Position numbers and translations under genes: made by a program. Below the pieces are notes generated by a model. That model was not told where the DNA came from. It did no database searches and was given only the letters and a program-made list of their open reading frames with translations. 64,000 nt of DNA from MB1-2 sp046566065 (GTDB lineage: Bacteria; Actinomycetota; CADDZG01; WHSQ01), in the NCBI GenBank assembly GCA_046566065.1, contig JBKHXK010000005.1:1-64000 (forward strand), in the 5' to 3' direction. Below are positions 1 to 8,921 of the stretch, piece by piece (within the stretch, counting starts at the first letter, position 1; each line of letters starts with the position of its first letter).

Positions 1-1
1 A

Positions 2-1009
2 CGTGACTGCTCGCTGCAGCGGCGCCACCAGAAGCTGGTCGAGGAGACCCCTCCGCCGCTCTTCGCAGAACGCATGCCGGAGATGGGGGCCGCTGCGGTC
101 GCCCTGTCGACCGCCTGCGGGTACGTCAACGCCGGCACGGTCGAGATGCTGGTCGACTCCGACGGCTCCTTCTACTTCCTCGAGGTGAACTCGCGCCTGC
201 AGGTCGAGCACACCGTGACCGAAGAGGTGCTGGGTCTGGACCTGGTCGCGTGCCAGTTGCAGATCGCATCGGGTGACGCTCTAGGGTTCGACCAGGCGGC
301 CGTCACCGAGCGCATGCGCGGCCACAGCATCGAGTGCCGCATCAACGCGGAGGATCCGAGCCTGAACTTCCTTCCCGCCCCCGGAACGATCACGAGGTAC
401 TCGGAGCCCAACGGCCTCGGTGTCCGTCTCGACTCCGGTTACGAGGGCGGCGACACCGTTCCCGAGGCCTACGACTCGCTGGTTGCGAAGCTGATCACCT
501 GGGGCAACGATCGCGAAGAAGCTAGAGCGCGCATGCTCCGGGCTCTGGATGAGCTCGTCCTGGAAGGTATCCAGACCTCGATCCCGGCGCACCGGGTCCT
601 CTTGGAGGAAGGGTCCTTCGTGGAGGGCACGCACACCACGCGCACGATCGAGGGCGGCGGCGTGCTCGAAGGGCTGGCCGCGGCCCCCCAGCACGCGGAA
701 CAGGCAGCGAACGTGCTGCTGGTCCAGGGCCGCGCCGTGAAGCTGTGGAACCCGGCGATGGCCGCGTCTGCCTCTGCCGCCGTACAGACCGGCGGTTCGG
801 GCGAGCTGATCGCTCCGATGCAGGGAACGATCCTGAAGGTGCTGGCGAAGCAAGGCGACACGGTGGAGGCGGGAGAGGCCGTCGTCGTCCTCGAGGCGAT
901 GAAGATGGAAACGACGATCGCGGCCCCCAGAGCAGGGACCATCAGCGAGCTGCCCGTCGACGTCGGCGACTCCGTCGGAGCAGGCCAGGTCGTCGCGGTA
1001 CTCGAGTGA
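2..1009 (+). CDS. Acyl-CoA (acetyl/propionyl) carboxylase alpha chain, biotin carboxylase + BCCP, 5' truncated
   Basis: The biotin-dependent alpha chain carboxylates its own biotin with ATP and bicarbonate before the beta chain transfers CO2 to acetyl- or propionyl-CoA. The window opens inside the gene: frame 2 reads RDCSLQRRHQKLVEE, the classic ATP-grasp biotin carboxylase motif, from the first bases, so the start lies outside. Next come LEVNSRLQVEH (catalytic Glu/Arg loop) and the biotin carboxylase C-terminal domain. The last 70 residues are a biotinyl domain with EAMKME, whose Lys carries biotin. No beta chain follows; the nearest beta and epsilon chains are at 57044-55177. The stop overlaps the next start (GTGA). 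Confidence 0.93.
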   Translation, partial: RDCSLQRRHQKLVEETPPPLFAERMPEMGAAAVALSTACGYVNAGTVEMLVDSDGSFYFLEVNSRLQVEHTVTEEVLGLDLVACQLQIASGDALGFDQAAVTERMRGHSIECRINAEDPSLNFLPAPGTITRYSEPNGLGVRLDSGYEGGDTVPEAYDSLVAKLITWGNDREEARARMLRALDELVLEGIQTSIPAHRVLLEEGSFVEGTHTTRTIEGGGVLEGLAAAPQHAEQAANVLLVQGRAVKLWNPAMAASASAAVQTGGSGELIAPMQGTILKVLAKQGDTVEAGEAVVVLEAMKMETTIAAPRAGTISELPVDVGDSVGAGQVVAVLE

Positions 1010-2856
1010 GCGCCGGGACGCTCGCAGGCACCTTCCTCCAGCTCGTTCTTCTCGGCGGCATCGGTTGGGTCGTCGGAGACCTGATCCTGGAGCGCATCTC
1101 TCCTCGCGAGACGAAGGCGACGATCGGCTCGCCCGAACGAGCTCTGGCCGCGTTCGGCGGCGCCTTCGTCTTCTGCGTCACTCTCATGACGCTTCACATC
1201 GTTCTCGGAGGCGTGGTCTTCGGGGTGCCGGGGGTCGTCCCCTCGCTCGGCCTGGCGATCCTGATCGTGGGGCGCAGACGGTTGCGCGTCGCTGCGGTCC
1301 CGTCGCTGAAGCTGGTCCTCGCCGCGGCCCTGCTGCTCCTCATCTATATGAGCCCCGCCCTCGCGGGGGGATCCAGCCTCCGCACCGGCGATCCGCCTTG
1401 GCACCTCGGTTGGACGGAGCAACTCCTCCAGGGCGAACCCGTTCCCACCGGCCCCGCTCCCGAGTTCGGACGCAATGCCTATCCCTGGGGTCTCCATGCG
1501 GTGATGGCGACGGCCGTCCGCCTCGTGCCGGCTTCTACGCCGGTGGTGTCTCTGGAGATGCTGAACCTCGTCTTCTTGGGGGCTCTTCCGCTGGGGGCCG
1601 CGGTGCTGGCTCGCCGGGTGCGGCCCGACTCCGGTTGGTTCGCGGCGGGGGCCGTCTCCCTGATAGGGGGATTCGGCTGGCTGTCCGCCCGCAAGGCGGA
1701 CTTCGTGACGAGTCCCAGCGAGGCGCGTTACGGGGCCGATCTCGTCGTCGCCTCTCCGAACTCCGTCTACGAGCTGTTCCCTCCCGGGCTGCCTCGCGAG
1801 ATCGGGCTCGTGATGCTCGCGGTCGCGGCCTGGTTGTTGATCACCACCGTGCGTTCCGAGAGGTCGAACCAGTGGGCGATCGCGGGGGCGGCCGTCGGGT
1901 GCGTGGGCCTGCTTAGCGTGCCGCTGTTCGTCTCCGGGCTGTTGTGGCTGGCGATCGCCGGGCTGTTCGTGCGCAAGGGTGTTCGCTCGCGCTGGTACCT
2001 CACTGCGACGGCCGCTGCGTTCGCGGTGTTCGGGTTGTGGGCGGGGCCGGTGCTCTCGCAGTTCATCCGCTTCGGCGGGTTCGTGAACATCACCCCGCAG
2101 CTGGGGAAGGAGTGGCCGCTGCCCGTAGCGCTTGCATCGTGGGGGATCCTGCTGCCGTTGGCGGCGGCTGGGTTGTACCTCGTGTGGCGCTCGGTGCAAG
2201 ACAGGATGTTGCCGGCGTTCGCCGCGGCGACGGCCGTCCTGTTAGTGGTTGCCGTAGCGCGCGGCCGCTTCGACTGGGACGTCGCGGGGAACGCAACCCT
2301 GTTCCATCAAGGCCGGATGTGGCCGCCGGCTCATCTGCTCGGCGGGGTGTTCGGGGGTGTGGCGCTCGCCTTCCTGTTCACCTTCTTGCGACGCCGGAAG
2401 CGTGTCCTCGCTCACGTTGTGGTGGCGGGGGTCTTCGTGCTCGGCGGCATCTCCCCGGTCCTGGCTTCCCAGAAGCTCACCGAGATCATGCGCGAGCGAC
2501 GAGCAGGTTTCGAGTACGCGAGGTCGGATCTGCAACCCGGGTCCTTCGTGCGCCGGGCGGCCGCTTACCTGGGACCCGCAACGATCGTCGAGGTGCAAGG
2601 CAGTAACGACCTGGCGTTCCTGCTGTTTCAGTTCTCGGGTACGCGGCTCGCTACCTACGATGACCCGCGGCTGGGAAACAACGAATTGCGGATCCGTTAC
2701 CGGGATCTGGCGGCCGAGTACGACCGCACCATGTCTGAAGGCGGCTTCCCGGCCGACTTCATGGTGCTTCCAGCGCCCGACGGGCCCTACCGCCGGGCGC
2801 TGGTGCGAGGCACCTTTGAGGATCGTGACTGGATCCTCGTTCAGATGAACTCTTAG
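1006..2856 (+). CDS. GT-C-like polytopic membrane protein of unknown function
   Basis: A 616-residue integral membrane protein with roughly 12 hydrophobic segments. I chose the GTG at 1006 because it overlaps the preceding stop as GTGA and opens directly into a hydrophobic helix; longer upstream reading is only the shadow of the carboxylase. The first long loop contains GDPPWHLGWTEQLLQGEP and later AYPWGLHAV, an acidic/His loop arrangement typical of GT-C type glycosyltransferases and DUF6541-like proteins, so a lipid-linked sugar transferase is possible. The C-terminal 100 residues are soluble. Its stop overlaps by 4 bases the stop of the convergent acyl-CoA dehydrogenase. Function is not assigned. 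Confidence 0.8.
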   Translation: MSAGTLAGTFLQLVLLGGIGWVVGDLILERISPRETKATIGSPERALAAFGGAFVFCVTLMTLHIVLGGVVFGVPGVVPSLGLAILIVGRRRLRVAAVPSLKLVLAAALLLLIYMSPALAGGSSLRTGDPPWHLGWTEQLLQGEPVPTGPAPEFGRNAYPWGLHAVMATAVRLVPASTPVVSLEMLNLVFLGALPLGAAVLARRVRPDSGWFAAGAVSLIGGFGWLSARKADFVTSPSEARYGADLVVASPNSVYELFPPGLPREIGLVMLAVAAWLLITTVRSERSNQWAIAGAAVGCVGLLSVPLFVSGLLWLAIAGLFVRKGVRSRWYLTATAAAFAVFGLWAGPVLSQFIRFGGFVNITPQLGKEWPLPVALASWGILLPLAAAGLYLVWRSVQDRMLPAFAAATAVLLVVAVARGRFDWDVAGNATLFHQGRMWPPAHLLGGVFGGVALAFLFTFLRRRKRVLAHVVVAGVFVLGGISPVLASQKLTEIMRERRAGFEYARSDLQPGSFVRRAAAYLGPATIVEVQGSNDLAFLLFQFSGTRLATYDDPRLGNNELRIRYRDLAAEYDRTMSEGGFPADFMVLPAPDGPYRRALVRGTFEDRDWILVQMNS

Positions 2857-4043
2857 GCGAGGAGAGCCCTGGCGATGACCATCCGCTGGATCTCGGAGGT
2901 GCCCTCGAAGATCGTGTAGATCTTCGAGTCGCGGTACCACTTCTCCACCGGGAAGTCCTTGATGTACCCGGCGCCGCCGAGGATCTGCACGGCCATCTCG
3001 GTGACCTTGACCGCGGTCTCGCCGGCCTTCAGCTTCGACATCGATCCTTCCGCTTTGTGGAACGGTTGACCGCTCGCTGCCAACCACGCGGCCTTGTAGG
3101 TGAGCAGGCGAGAGGCCTCGACCTCGACCGCCATGTCGGCCAGGTGGTTCTGGATCGACTGGTGCTGAGAGATCGGCACGCCGAAAGCGTGACGCTCCTT
3201 GGCGTACTGCGTCGCGAACTCGAGAGCGGCGCGCGCGATGCCGACGGCCTGGATCGCCACGGCGGGACGTGTCACCTCGAACGTACGAAGGGCTGCTGAG
3301 GAACGGCCGCTCGACTCACCTTTGCGCGCCTTCTCCAGCTTGGCCTCGAGCTTGTCGAGCCCGCCGAGAACGCGATCCGCCGGGATGCGGCAGTCCTCGA
3401 GAAGCACCTCGGAGGTGTCCGAAGCGCGGATGCCCAGCTTCTTCTCTTTCTTGCCGGGCTTGATGCCGCCGTCGTCCTTGTGCACGATGAACGAGGCCTG
3501 GCCGCGGTGCCCGAGCTCGGGATCGACCGTCGCGACGACGATGTACACGTCCGCGTACTGACCGTTGGTGATGTAGGTCTTCTGACCGTTCAGGACCCAC
3601 TCGTCACCCTCGCGCTTGGCTCGAGTGCGCAGCGAACGGACATCCGAACCGGCCTGCGGCTCGGTGACGGCGAACGCTCCCAGCTTGGGGTCCTCGGGGG
3701 TGCCGAACATCTTCGGAGCCCACTCGAACAACTGATCCTGCGTGCCGACGCTCGCGAGCGCGGAGAGGGGGAGGCCCGTCCCCATGATCGAGAGACCGAT
3801 GCCGGCGCAGCCCCAGAACAGCTCTTCTGCGATCAGGGGCAGGGTCAATCCCGTCGGGTCCTGCTGGGCCTGGAGATAGATGTCGATCCCGTAGAGGCCG
3901 GCTTCCGCCGCTTTCTTCAAGACGGGCCACGGGAACTCCTCGGACTCGTCGTATTCGGCCGCTACCGGACGGATCTCCCGCTCGGCGAACTCGTGCGCCC
4001 ACTTCTGGATCTCTACCTGCTCCTCGGTGAGCTGAAAATCCAT
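2853..4043 (-). CDS. Acyl-CoA dehydrogenase
   Basis: A FAD-dependent acyl-CoA dehydrogenase of 396 residues, normal length for the family, which introduces a 2,3 double bond into an acyl-CoA and passes electrons to ETF. Visible marks are the FAD/substrate motif FAVTEPQAGSD, the NGQKTYITNG strand, RHAFGVPI and the C-terminal catalytic-base motif IFEGTSEIQR. The ATG at 4043 has GGAGGAAG about 5 bases upstream. It is divergent from the R2lox-SCP2 gene, and both face a 9-2-9 palindrome at 4104-4123, so they are probably co-regulated. The acyl substrate cannot be told from sequence; methylsuccinyl-CoA is one option given the ethylmalonyl-CoA genes downstream. Confidence 0.93.
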   Translation of the reverse strand: MDFQLTEEQVEIQKWAHEFAEREIRPVAAEYDESEEFPWPVLKKAAEAGLYGIDIYLQAQQDPTGLTLPLIAEELFWGCAGIGLSIMGTGLPLSALASVGTQDQLFEWAPKMFGTPEDPKLGAFAVTEPQAGSDVRSLRTRAKREGDEWVLNGQKTYITNGQYADVYIVVATVDPELGHRGQASFIVHKDDGGIKPGKKEKKLGIRASDTSEVLLEDCRIPADRVLGGLDKLEAKLEKARKGESSGRSSAALRTFEVTRPAVAIQAVGIARAALEFATQYAKERHAFGVPISQHQSIQNHLADMAVEVEASRLLTYKAAWLAASGQPFHKAEGSMSKLKAGETAVKVTEMAVQILGGAGYIKDFPVEKWYRDSKIYTIFEGTSEIQRMVIARALLA

Positions 4044-4103
4044 CTACTTCCTCCTTCGTGCCGCGGCTCGAAGCCGTCGCATGCTCCCTGGACCGGGTTG
4101 CAT

Positions 4104-4123
4104 ACTTGACCGAGCGGTCAAGT
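4104..4123. promoter_or_regulatory. Perfect 9-2-9 palindrome, probable TetR-family operator
   Basis: ACTTGACCG, then AG, then CGGTCAAGT form a perfect inverted repeat in the 148-base divergent gap between the acyl-CoA dehydrogenase (start 4043) and the R2lox-SCP2 gene (start 4192). The ACCGnnCGGT core is the usual look of TetR-family operators that control fatty acid or steroid degradation in actinobacteria. The left arm also supplies a TTGACC hexamer that could act as a -35 box. No regulator gene is in the window. Confidence 0.6.
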
Positions 4124-4191
4124 TACCGATGCGAAAGGATAGCCCGTCCGACCCGCCTGCATCCTTCGGCGGGGCGACCTAAGGGGGAGCG

Positions 4192-5463
4192 ATGGCCGAA
4201 GAAGAGGTTCAGAAGCCGGAATCCATCTCGTACGAGAAGCTCTACAGGCGCTGGGAGGAGAACCCCTGGAGCGCCACGGCGATCGACTTCTCGGTCGACA
4301 AGGAGCACTGGCGGACCAAGCTCGACGACACCCAGCGTGAGGCCGCGCTCTGGAACTACGCCCTGTTCCTGGTGGGCGAGGAGGCGGTCGCTCGCACCTT
4401 GACCCCGGTCCTCGACGCGGCCCCCGACTATCCACAACAGATCTTCCTCACCACCCAGATCGTCGACGAGGCGCGCCATCACGTTTTCTTCGACCGGTTC
4501 ATGCGCGAGGTCGCGGGGCAGGGGAGCGACACGAAGTCCACCCTCGAGGCCATGGAGCGCCATCTCACGTGGGGGTTCAAGCAGGTCTTCGGCGAGTTGG
4601 ATCGCGTGACGGATGCGTTGCGTAGGAAGCCGAAGGATCGCGCCCTTCTCGCCCAGTCTGTAGCGCTGTACCACATCATCGTCGAGGGGGTCCTGGCGAT
4701 CCCCGGTCAGCACTTCATCCAACGCTACGTAGAGAAGTACGACATCCTCCCCGGGTTCACCGAAGGCATCAACAACGTGTCGCGCGACGAGTCGCGCCAC
4801 GTCGCGTTCGGCATCAAGTTCCTCGGCGACCTGATGCGAGAGTCGCGCGAGTGCCGCGATGCTGCGCTCGAGATGTGGGAGAAGGCAACGGCGTGGACGG
4901 TGGGCGTATTCGTGCCGCCGAACCGCGACCGGTCCTATGCGGAGTCGTTCGGCTTCACCCTCGAAGAGATCTTCGCTTTCGGTCTTCGCTCGTACGAGAC
5001 CAAGTTGAAGAGGCTGGGCGTCGACCCGAGCGAGATCAGGATGCTCGCGGTTCAAGACCTTTCGCTCACCTACGAGGAGCGCGCGCGGCGCGCGTGGGTG
5101 CTGATCGACGACGGGGTGATCGGCAACGACAACATCGAGCCCTCGCTCAGCGCAGAGGCCTACGAGATCCTGTTCGAGGGGATGGCGAAGACGGTCGATC
5201 TCGATGTCGCCCGGTCCCTGGGAGGCCCTATCGAGTGGGCGTTCACCGACGCCGATCCGTGGCACCTCGTGGTGACGAACGGTCACGCGGAAGCGAAGCC
5301 GGGCAAGGCGGGTGAAGCCGCTCTTCGTCTAGAGGCGTCTTCTGCCGACTGGGCCAAGATCGCGGTCGGCCGCGTGGATCCTCGCTGGGCTCTTCTCAAG
5401 CGCAGGCTCAAGGTGCACGGTTCGCTCGCGGCGAAGGCGAAGCTCCCTCGGCTCTTCAGCTAG
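4192..5463 (+). CDS. R2-like ligand-binding oxidase (R2lox-type diiron/Mn-Fe protein) fused to an SCP2 lipid-binding domain
   Basis: Residues 1 to about 310 form a ferritin-like ribonucleotide reductase R2 fold with metal ligands Glu63, Glu93/His96 (EARH), Glu165 and Glu200/His203 (DESRH). Val66 (Glu63+3) and Tyr160 (Glu165-5) sit where R2lox proteins form their Val-Tyr crosslink, and the Glu165-Glu200 spacing of 35 equals that of R2lox, so this is more likely an R2lox-like oxidase than a true nucleotide reductase subunit. Residues about 322-423 read like SCP2 (sterol carrier) domains: a Trp-rich TDADPWHLVV strand and the ending RLKVHGSLAAKAKLPRLF. The R2 family binds a long-chain lipid in R2lox, which fits the fusion. 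ATG with AGGGGGA upstream. Confidence 0.85.
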   Translation: MAEEEVQKPESISYEKLYRRWEENPWSATAIDFSVDKEHWRTKLDDTQREAALWNYALFLVGEEAVARTLTPVLDAAPDYPQQIFLTTQIVDEARHHVFFDRFMREVAGQGSDTKSTLEAMERHLTWGFKQVFGELDRVTDALRRKPKDRALLAQSVALYHIIVEGVLAIPGQHFIQRYVEKYDILPGFTEGINNVSRDESRHVAFGIKFLGDLMRESRECRDAALEMWEKATAWTVGVFVPPNRDRSYAESFGFTLEEIFAFGLRSYETKLKRLGVDPSEIRMLAVQDLSLTYEERARRAWVLIDDGVIGNDNIEPSLSAEAYEILFEGMAKTVDLDVARSLGGPIEWAFTDADPWHLVVTNGHAEAKPGKAGEAALRLEASSADWAKIAVGRVDPRWALLKRRLKVHGSLAAKAKLPRLFS

Positions 5464-5482
5464 CACGGTCTAGTCTCGGGGC

Positions 5483-6637
5483 ATGGATCTAGATCTCGCT
5501 CCGGAACAACAGGATTTCCAGAAAGTTGTACGGGCCTTCGTCGATGACGTCGTGCGCCCGAACGCGGAGCGATGGGACGAAGAGGGCGAGCTTCCGATGG
5601 AGGCCGTCAAGCAGATGGCCGAGCTCGGGCTCTTCGGACTGCCGTTCCCCGAGGAGTACGGGGGGGCCGGAGCCGACTTCCTGACGCTCTGTCTGGCGAT
5701 CGAGGAGCTAGCTCGGGTCGACTCGTCCCTCGCTATCACCCTCGAGGCAGCCGTGGGTCTCGGCGCGATGCCGATCTACCGTTTCGGCAGCGAGGAGCAG
5801 AAGCAGCGCTGGCTGCCATCGCTCGCGAGCGGCGAGAACCTCGCCGGGTTCGGACTGACGGAGCCCGAGGCAGGCTCTGACGCCGGAGGGACGAGGACGA
5901 CGGCGAAGCTGGACGGCGGAGAGTGGGTCATCAACGGAGCCAAGTCGTTCATCACGAACTCGGGCACCCCGATCACCTCGTTCGTCACCGTCACAGCCAT
6001 CACGGACCAGAGCAACGGCCGCAAGGAGATCTCGGCCATCGTCGTGCCGAACGGCACTCCCGGCTTCGAGGTCGGCAAGCCCTACCGCAAGATGGGCTGG
6101 CACCACTCGGATACCCACGAGCTGTCGTTCAGCGATTGCAGGGTCCCGGAGGAGAACCTCCTGGGCGAGCGCGGCAAGGGCTTCGCCAACTTCCTGAAGA
6201 TCCTGGACGACGGGCGCATCGCGATCGCCGCTCTGGCTGTGGGTCTGGCCCAGGGCTGTCTCGACGAGAGCATCAAGTACGCCACCGAGCGCAAGGCCTT
6301 CGGCAAAGCGATCGGGAGCTTCCAGGGCCTGCAGTTCATGATCGCGGACATGGCAACCAAGGTGGAGCTGGCACGACAGGCTTACTACCGGGCGGCTTGG
6401 CTGCAAGCGGTCGGTCGTCCGTACAAGAAGGAAGCGGCGATGGCCAAGCTGTACGCATCCAAGATCGCAGTGGATGCGGCCCGGGATGCGGTGCAGATCC
6501 ACGGCGGCTACGGCTACATAGAGGAGTTCCCGGTGTGCCGTCACTTCCGGGACTCGAAGATCCTCGAGATCGGCGAAGGCACCTCTGAGGTCATGCGCAT
6601 CCTGATCGCGCGGGAGCTGGGTTTGCCGGAATCTTGA
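5483..6637 (+). CDS. Acyl-CoA dehydrogenase
   Basis: A 384-residue FAD-dependent acyl-CoA dehydrogenase. It shows GFGLTEPEAGSDAGG at the FAD/substrate site, GAKSFITNSG, ERKAFGKAIGSFQ, and the catalytic Glu in LEIGEGTSEVMR. It is about as close to short/branched-chain (butyryl/isobutyryl type) enzymes as the eye can judge, but the substrate is not determined. It follows the R2lox-SCP2 gene by 19 bases on the same strand and overlaps the next gene (RNase D) as TTGA, so these three may be cotranscribed. Confidence 0.93.
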   Translation: MDLDLAPEQQDFQKVVRAFVDDVVRPNAERWDEEGELPMEAVKQMAELGLFGLPFPEEYGGAGADFLTLCLAIEELARVDSSLAITLEAAVGLGAMPIYRFGSEEQKQRWLPSLASGENLAGFGLTEPEAGSDAGGTRTTAKLDGGEWVINGAKSFITNSGTPITSFVTVTAITDQSNGRKEISAIVVPNGTPGFEVGKPYRKMGWHHSDTHELSFSDCRVPEENLLGERGKGFANFLKILDDGRIAIAALAVGLAQGCLDESIKYATERKAFGKAIGSFQGLQFMIADMATKVELARQAYYRAAWLQAVGRPYKKEAAMAKLYASKIAVDAARDAVQIHGGYGYIEEFPVCRHFRDSKILEIGEGTSEVMRILIARELGLPES

Positions 6638-7836
6638 GCTCAAAGACGAGGACCGGCCGCAGTGCACTCGTGACCTCCACGGAGGAGTTGCAGCACGCGG
6701 TCGACGCGGTGCGCTCCTCGGGTTCGATGGCCCTCGATACCGAGTTCATGCGGGAGAAGACCTACCGAGCGCGCCTGTGCCTGGTTCAGGTGGCAGCACT
6801 CGACCACATCTTCTTGCTGGATCCACTTTCTCAACTCGATCTCGCACCGATCGGAGAGTTGCTCGGCGATCCGGAGATCGAGGTCCTCGTCCACGCCGGC
6901 AAGCAGGACCTCGAGATCTTCCACGAGGCCTACGGAGTGGTGCCGAAGAACGTGTTCGACGTGCAGGTCGCCGCAGCCTTCGCCGGCTACGGCGCCTCGC
7001 TCCCTTACGGTCGTCTCGTGGAAGCCGCGCTCGGCCTTCCTCTCGAGAAGGGCGAGTCCTACACCGACTGGTGTCAGCGTCCTCTGACGGATGCACAGCT
7101 GCGCTACGCGGCCGACGACGTGCGCTACCTGCCCGGGGTGGCCGAGAGGCTCAAGGCGACCTTGATCGAGCAAGACCGACTGGCCTGGGTGGAGGAGGAG
7201 CTGGCGGAGCTAGAGGACCCGGATGCCTACGGGATCGATCCCGAAAGGATCTGGAAGAAGGTGACCGGCCGCGGGGCGCTGCGGGGGAGTCAGGCGGCGG
7301 TGCTGCGCGAGCTGGCCCTGTGGCGTGAGGAGACGGCGGCTCGGCGTGACCTCCCGAGAGGATGGGTATTGAAAGACCCGACCTTGATCGAGCTTGCTCG
7401 TCGCTGCCCTTCGAACGCGTCGGCCCTGCGGGCGATCCGGGGACTCAATCCGAAAGAGGTGGATCGTTCGGGCGGAGAGATCCTCGCCGCCGTCGAGCGG
7501 GGACGGAAGGCTCCCAAGATCGACCTCGGGAAGCCCCCGTCCCGTACGGTGCAGATAAGAGCCCGGATGATGGCGGGACTGGCCGACGCCCTGGTCCGGG
7601 CTAAGTGCGAGGGGGCCGCCATCGCCACGGAGGTCGTGATGACACGGTCCGAGCTGGAAGCACTGTTGGCGGACCTGGTCTCCGGGACCACGGATCCGTC
7701 GAAACACCGGCTCCTCCAGGGATGGCGGAAGACCCTGGCGGGCGACGCGGTGGTTGGCCTGGCCCGTGGCGAGATCGCCTTGAAGGTGATCGACACGCCG
7801 CCCTATATCCAAGAGGTGAAGATCGATGGCAGCTAA
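6634..7836 (+). CDS. rnd: Ribonuclease D
   Basis: A DEDD-family 3'-5' exoribonuclease that trims tRNA and other small RNA 3' ends. The exonuclease domain fills residues 1-175: Exo I is ALDTEFMRE (Asp/Glu metal ligands), Exo II is LVHAGKQDLEIF, Exo III is LRYAADDVRYL with the Tyr of the DEDDy class. An HRDC-type helical domain follows at about 205-285 and a less conserved C-terminal helical part ends the protein. The TTG at 6634 overlaps the preceding stop; GTG at 6670 is an in-frame alternative that would remove 12 residues without touching the fold. It overlaps the NYN-LOTUS gene by 11 bases. Confidence 0.9.
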   Translation: MSSKTRTGRSALVTSTEELQHAVDAVRSSGSMALDTEFMREKTYRARLCLVQVAALDHIFLLDPLSQLDLAPIGELLGDPEIEVLVHAGKQDLEIFHEAYGVVPKNVFDVQVAAAFAGYGASLPYGRLVEAALGLPLEKGESYTDWCQRPLTDAQLRYAADDVRYLPGVAERLKATLIEQDRLAWVEEELAELEDPDAYGIDPERIWKKVTGRGALRGSQAAVLRELALWREETAARRDLPRGWVLKDPTLIELARRCPSNASALRAIRGLNPKEVDRSGGEILAAVERGRKAPKIDLGKPPSRTVQIRARMMAGLADALVRAKCEGAAIATEVVMTRSELEALLADLVSGTTDPSKHRLLQGWRKTLAGDAVVGLARGEIALKVIDTPPYIQEVKIDGS

Positions 7837-8890
7837 CAACGAAGACGAGCGGATAGCGCTCTTCGTCGACTTCGAGAACCTGGCGCTCGGCGCGAGGGAT
7901 CGCGGCGGCGTGCTGGACATGTCGGTGATCATGAACGCGTTGTCCGAGCGGGGCAGGGTAGTGGTGCGGCGTGCGTACGCGGACTGGAACCTGTTCGCCG
8001 AGCACCGCGAGGGGGTCGTCGGACAGCGTATCGAGATGATCGAGATCCCCCAGAAGCGGGGGATGGTCCGCAAGAACGCGGCCGACATCAAGTTGGCGGT
8101 CGATGCGATCGAGCTTGCCTTTCAACGCGACTTCATCACCACATACGTGATCGCTTCCGGCGACTCCGACTTCACCCCGTTGGTGCTCAAGCTGCGCGAG
8201 CTCAACCGCAAGGTGATCGGGGTCGGCGTCGAGGGCTCGACCTCCGATCTGTTGCCGGGTGCTTGCGACGAGTTCCTCTTCTACGAACGGCTCGCCGGCC
8301 CGTCGGGGGCAGGGTCCGCACCTCCACGCCGTAGGCGGCGCAAGGCCAAGACCGAGTCGAACGGGGAGCCGGACGCCGAGCCGGAGACCGAAGATTCCGA
8401 TCTCGCCAGCATCGCCCGCTCGATCACGGCAACCCTGGTCGGTCTGCAACAGAGCTCGGCGGGCCCGGCTCTGTCTTCGATGATCAAGCGGGTCATCCTG
8501 AGGAAGGACCCGACCTTCGCCGAGAGCGACTACGGCTTCAGGACGTGGGGCGAGCTGATGAGGCACCTCGAGACGATGGGGGTCGTCGAGCTCCGGCCCG
8601 GCGCGGCCGAGGGAGATCCCGTCGTCGACTTCCCGGCCGACGGCGGTGGTGAGGAGGCCGCCTTCGGGCTGCTCAAGGAAGTGGTGACCGAGCTCGAGCA
8701 ACGCACGGGTCCTCCTCCGCTGTCCGGCTTGAAGACCGAGCTGCGCAAGCGCAGCCCCGGTTTCTCCGAGAAGAACTTCGGCTATGGGGGCTTCCTGCAG
8801 TTCGTCAAAGCCGGCAGCGCCAAGGGCTACGTCGATCTCGAGTGGGACGACGAGGCCGAGGACTACATCCTCTCGACCGGCTCGATCTAG
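7826..8890 (+). CDS. NYN/PIN-like nuclease with two OST-HTH/LOTUS domains
   Basis: Residues about 10-155 are a NYN (LabA/DUF88, PIN-like) domain: FVDFENLAL carries the first Asp pair, NAADIKLAVDAIE the middle Asp and ASGDSDFTPLVLKL the last Asp cluster, a complete acidic set for a metal-dependent RNase. After a basic linker (RRRRRKAK, about 170) there are two similar winged-helix segments, about 190-265 and 275-345, each with the pattern of a Phe/Tyr-Gly-Phe/Tyr turn (YGFRTWGELMRHL and FGYGGFLQFVK), which is the look of OST-HTH/LOTUS RNA-binding domains. Overlap with RNase D suggests a shared RNA-decay role. The product is probably cytoplasmic; the RNA substrate is unknown. Confidence 0.85.
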   Translation: MAANNEDERIALFVDFENLALGARDRGGVLDMSVIMNALSERGRVVVRRAYADWNLFAEHREGVVGQRIEMIEIPQKRGMVRKNAADIKLAVDAIELAFQRDFITTYVIASGDSDFTPLVLKLRELNRKVIGVGVEGSTSDLLPGACDEFLFYERLAGPSGAGSAPPRRRRRKAKTESNGEPDAEPETEDSDLASIARSITATLVGLQQSSAGPALSSMIKRVILRKDPTFAESDYGFRTWGELMRHLETMGVVELRPGAAEGDPVVDFPADGGGEEAAFGLLKEVVTELEQRTGPPPLSGLKTELRKRSPGFSEKNFGYGGFLQFVKAGSAKGYVDLEWDDEAEDYILSTGSI

Positions 8891-8921
8891 CTCTTTCCGT
8901 CATGACTTCCGCTCGGCGGCA

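Noticed and set aside
469..2199. Long minus-strand reading frame opposite the membrane protein gene
   Set aside because: Rich in Arg, Pro, His and Gln with no domain, exactly what the antisense frame of a GC-rich gene gives; the plus-strand protein has clear membrane segments.
4192..5463. Class I ribonucleotide reductase beta subunit
   Set aside because: First metal ligand is Glu, a Val/Tyr pair matches R2lox, an SCP2 domain is attached, and no alpha subunit is near.
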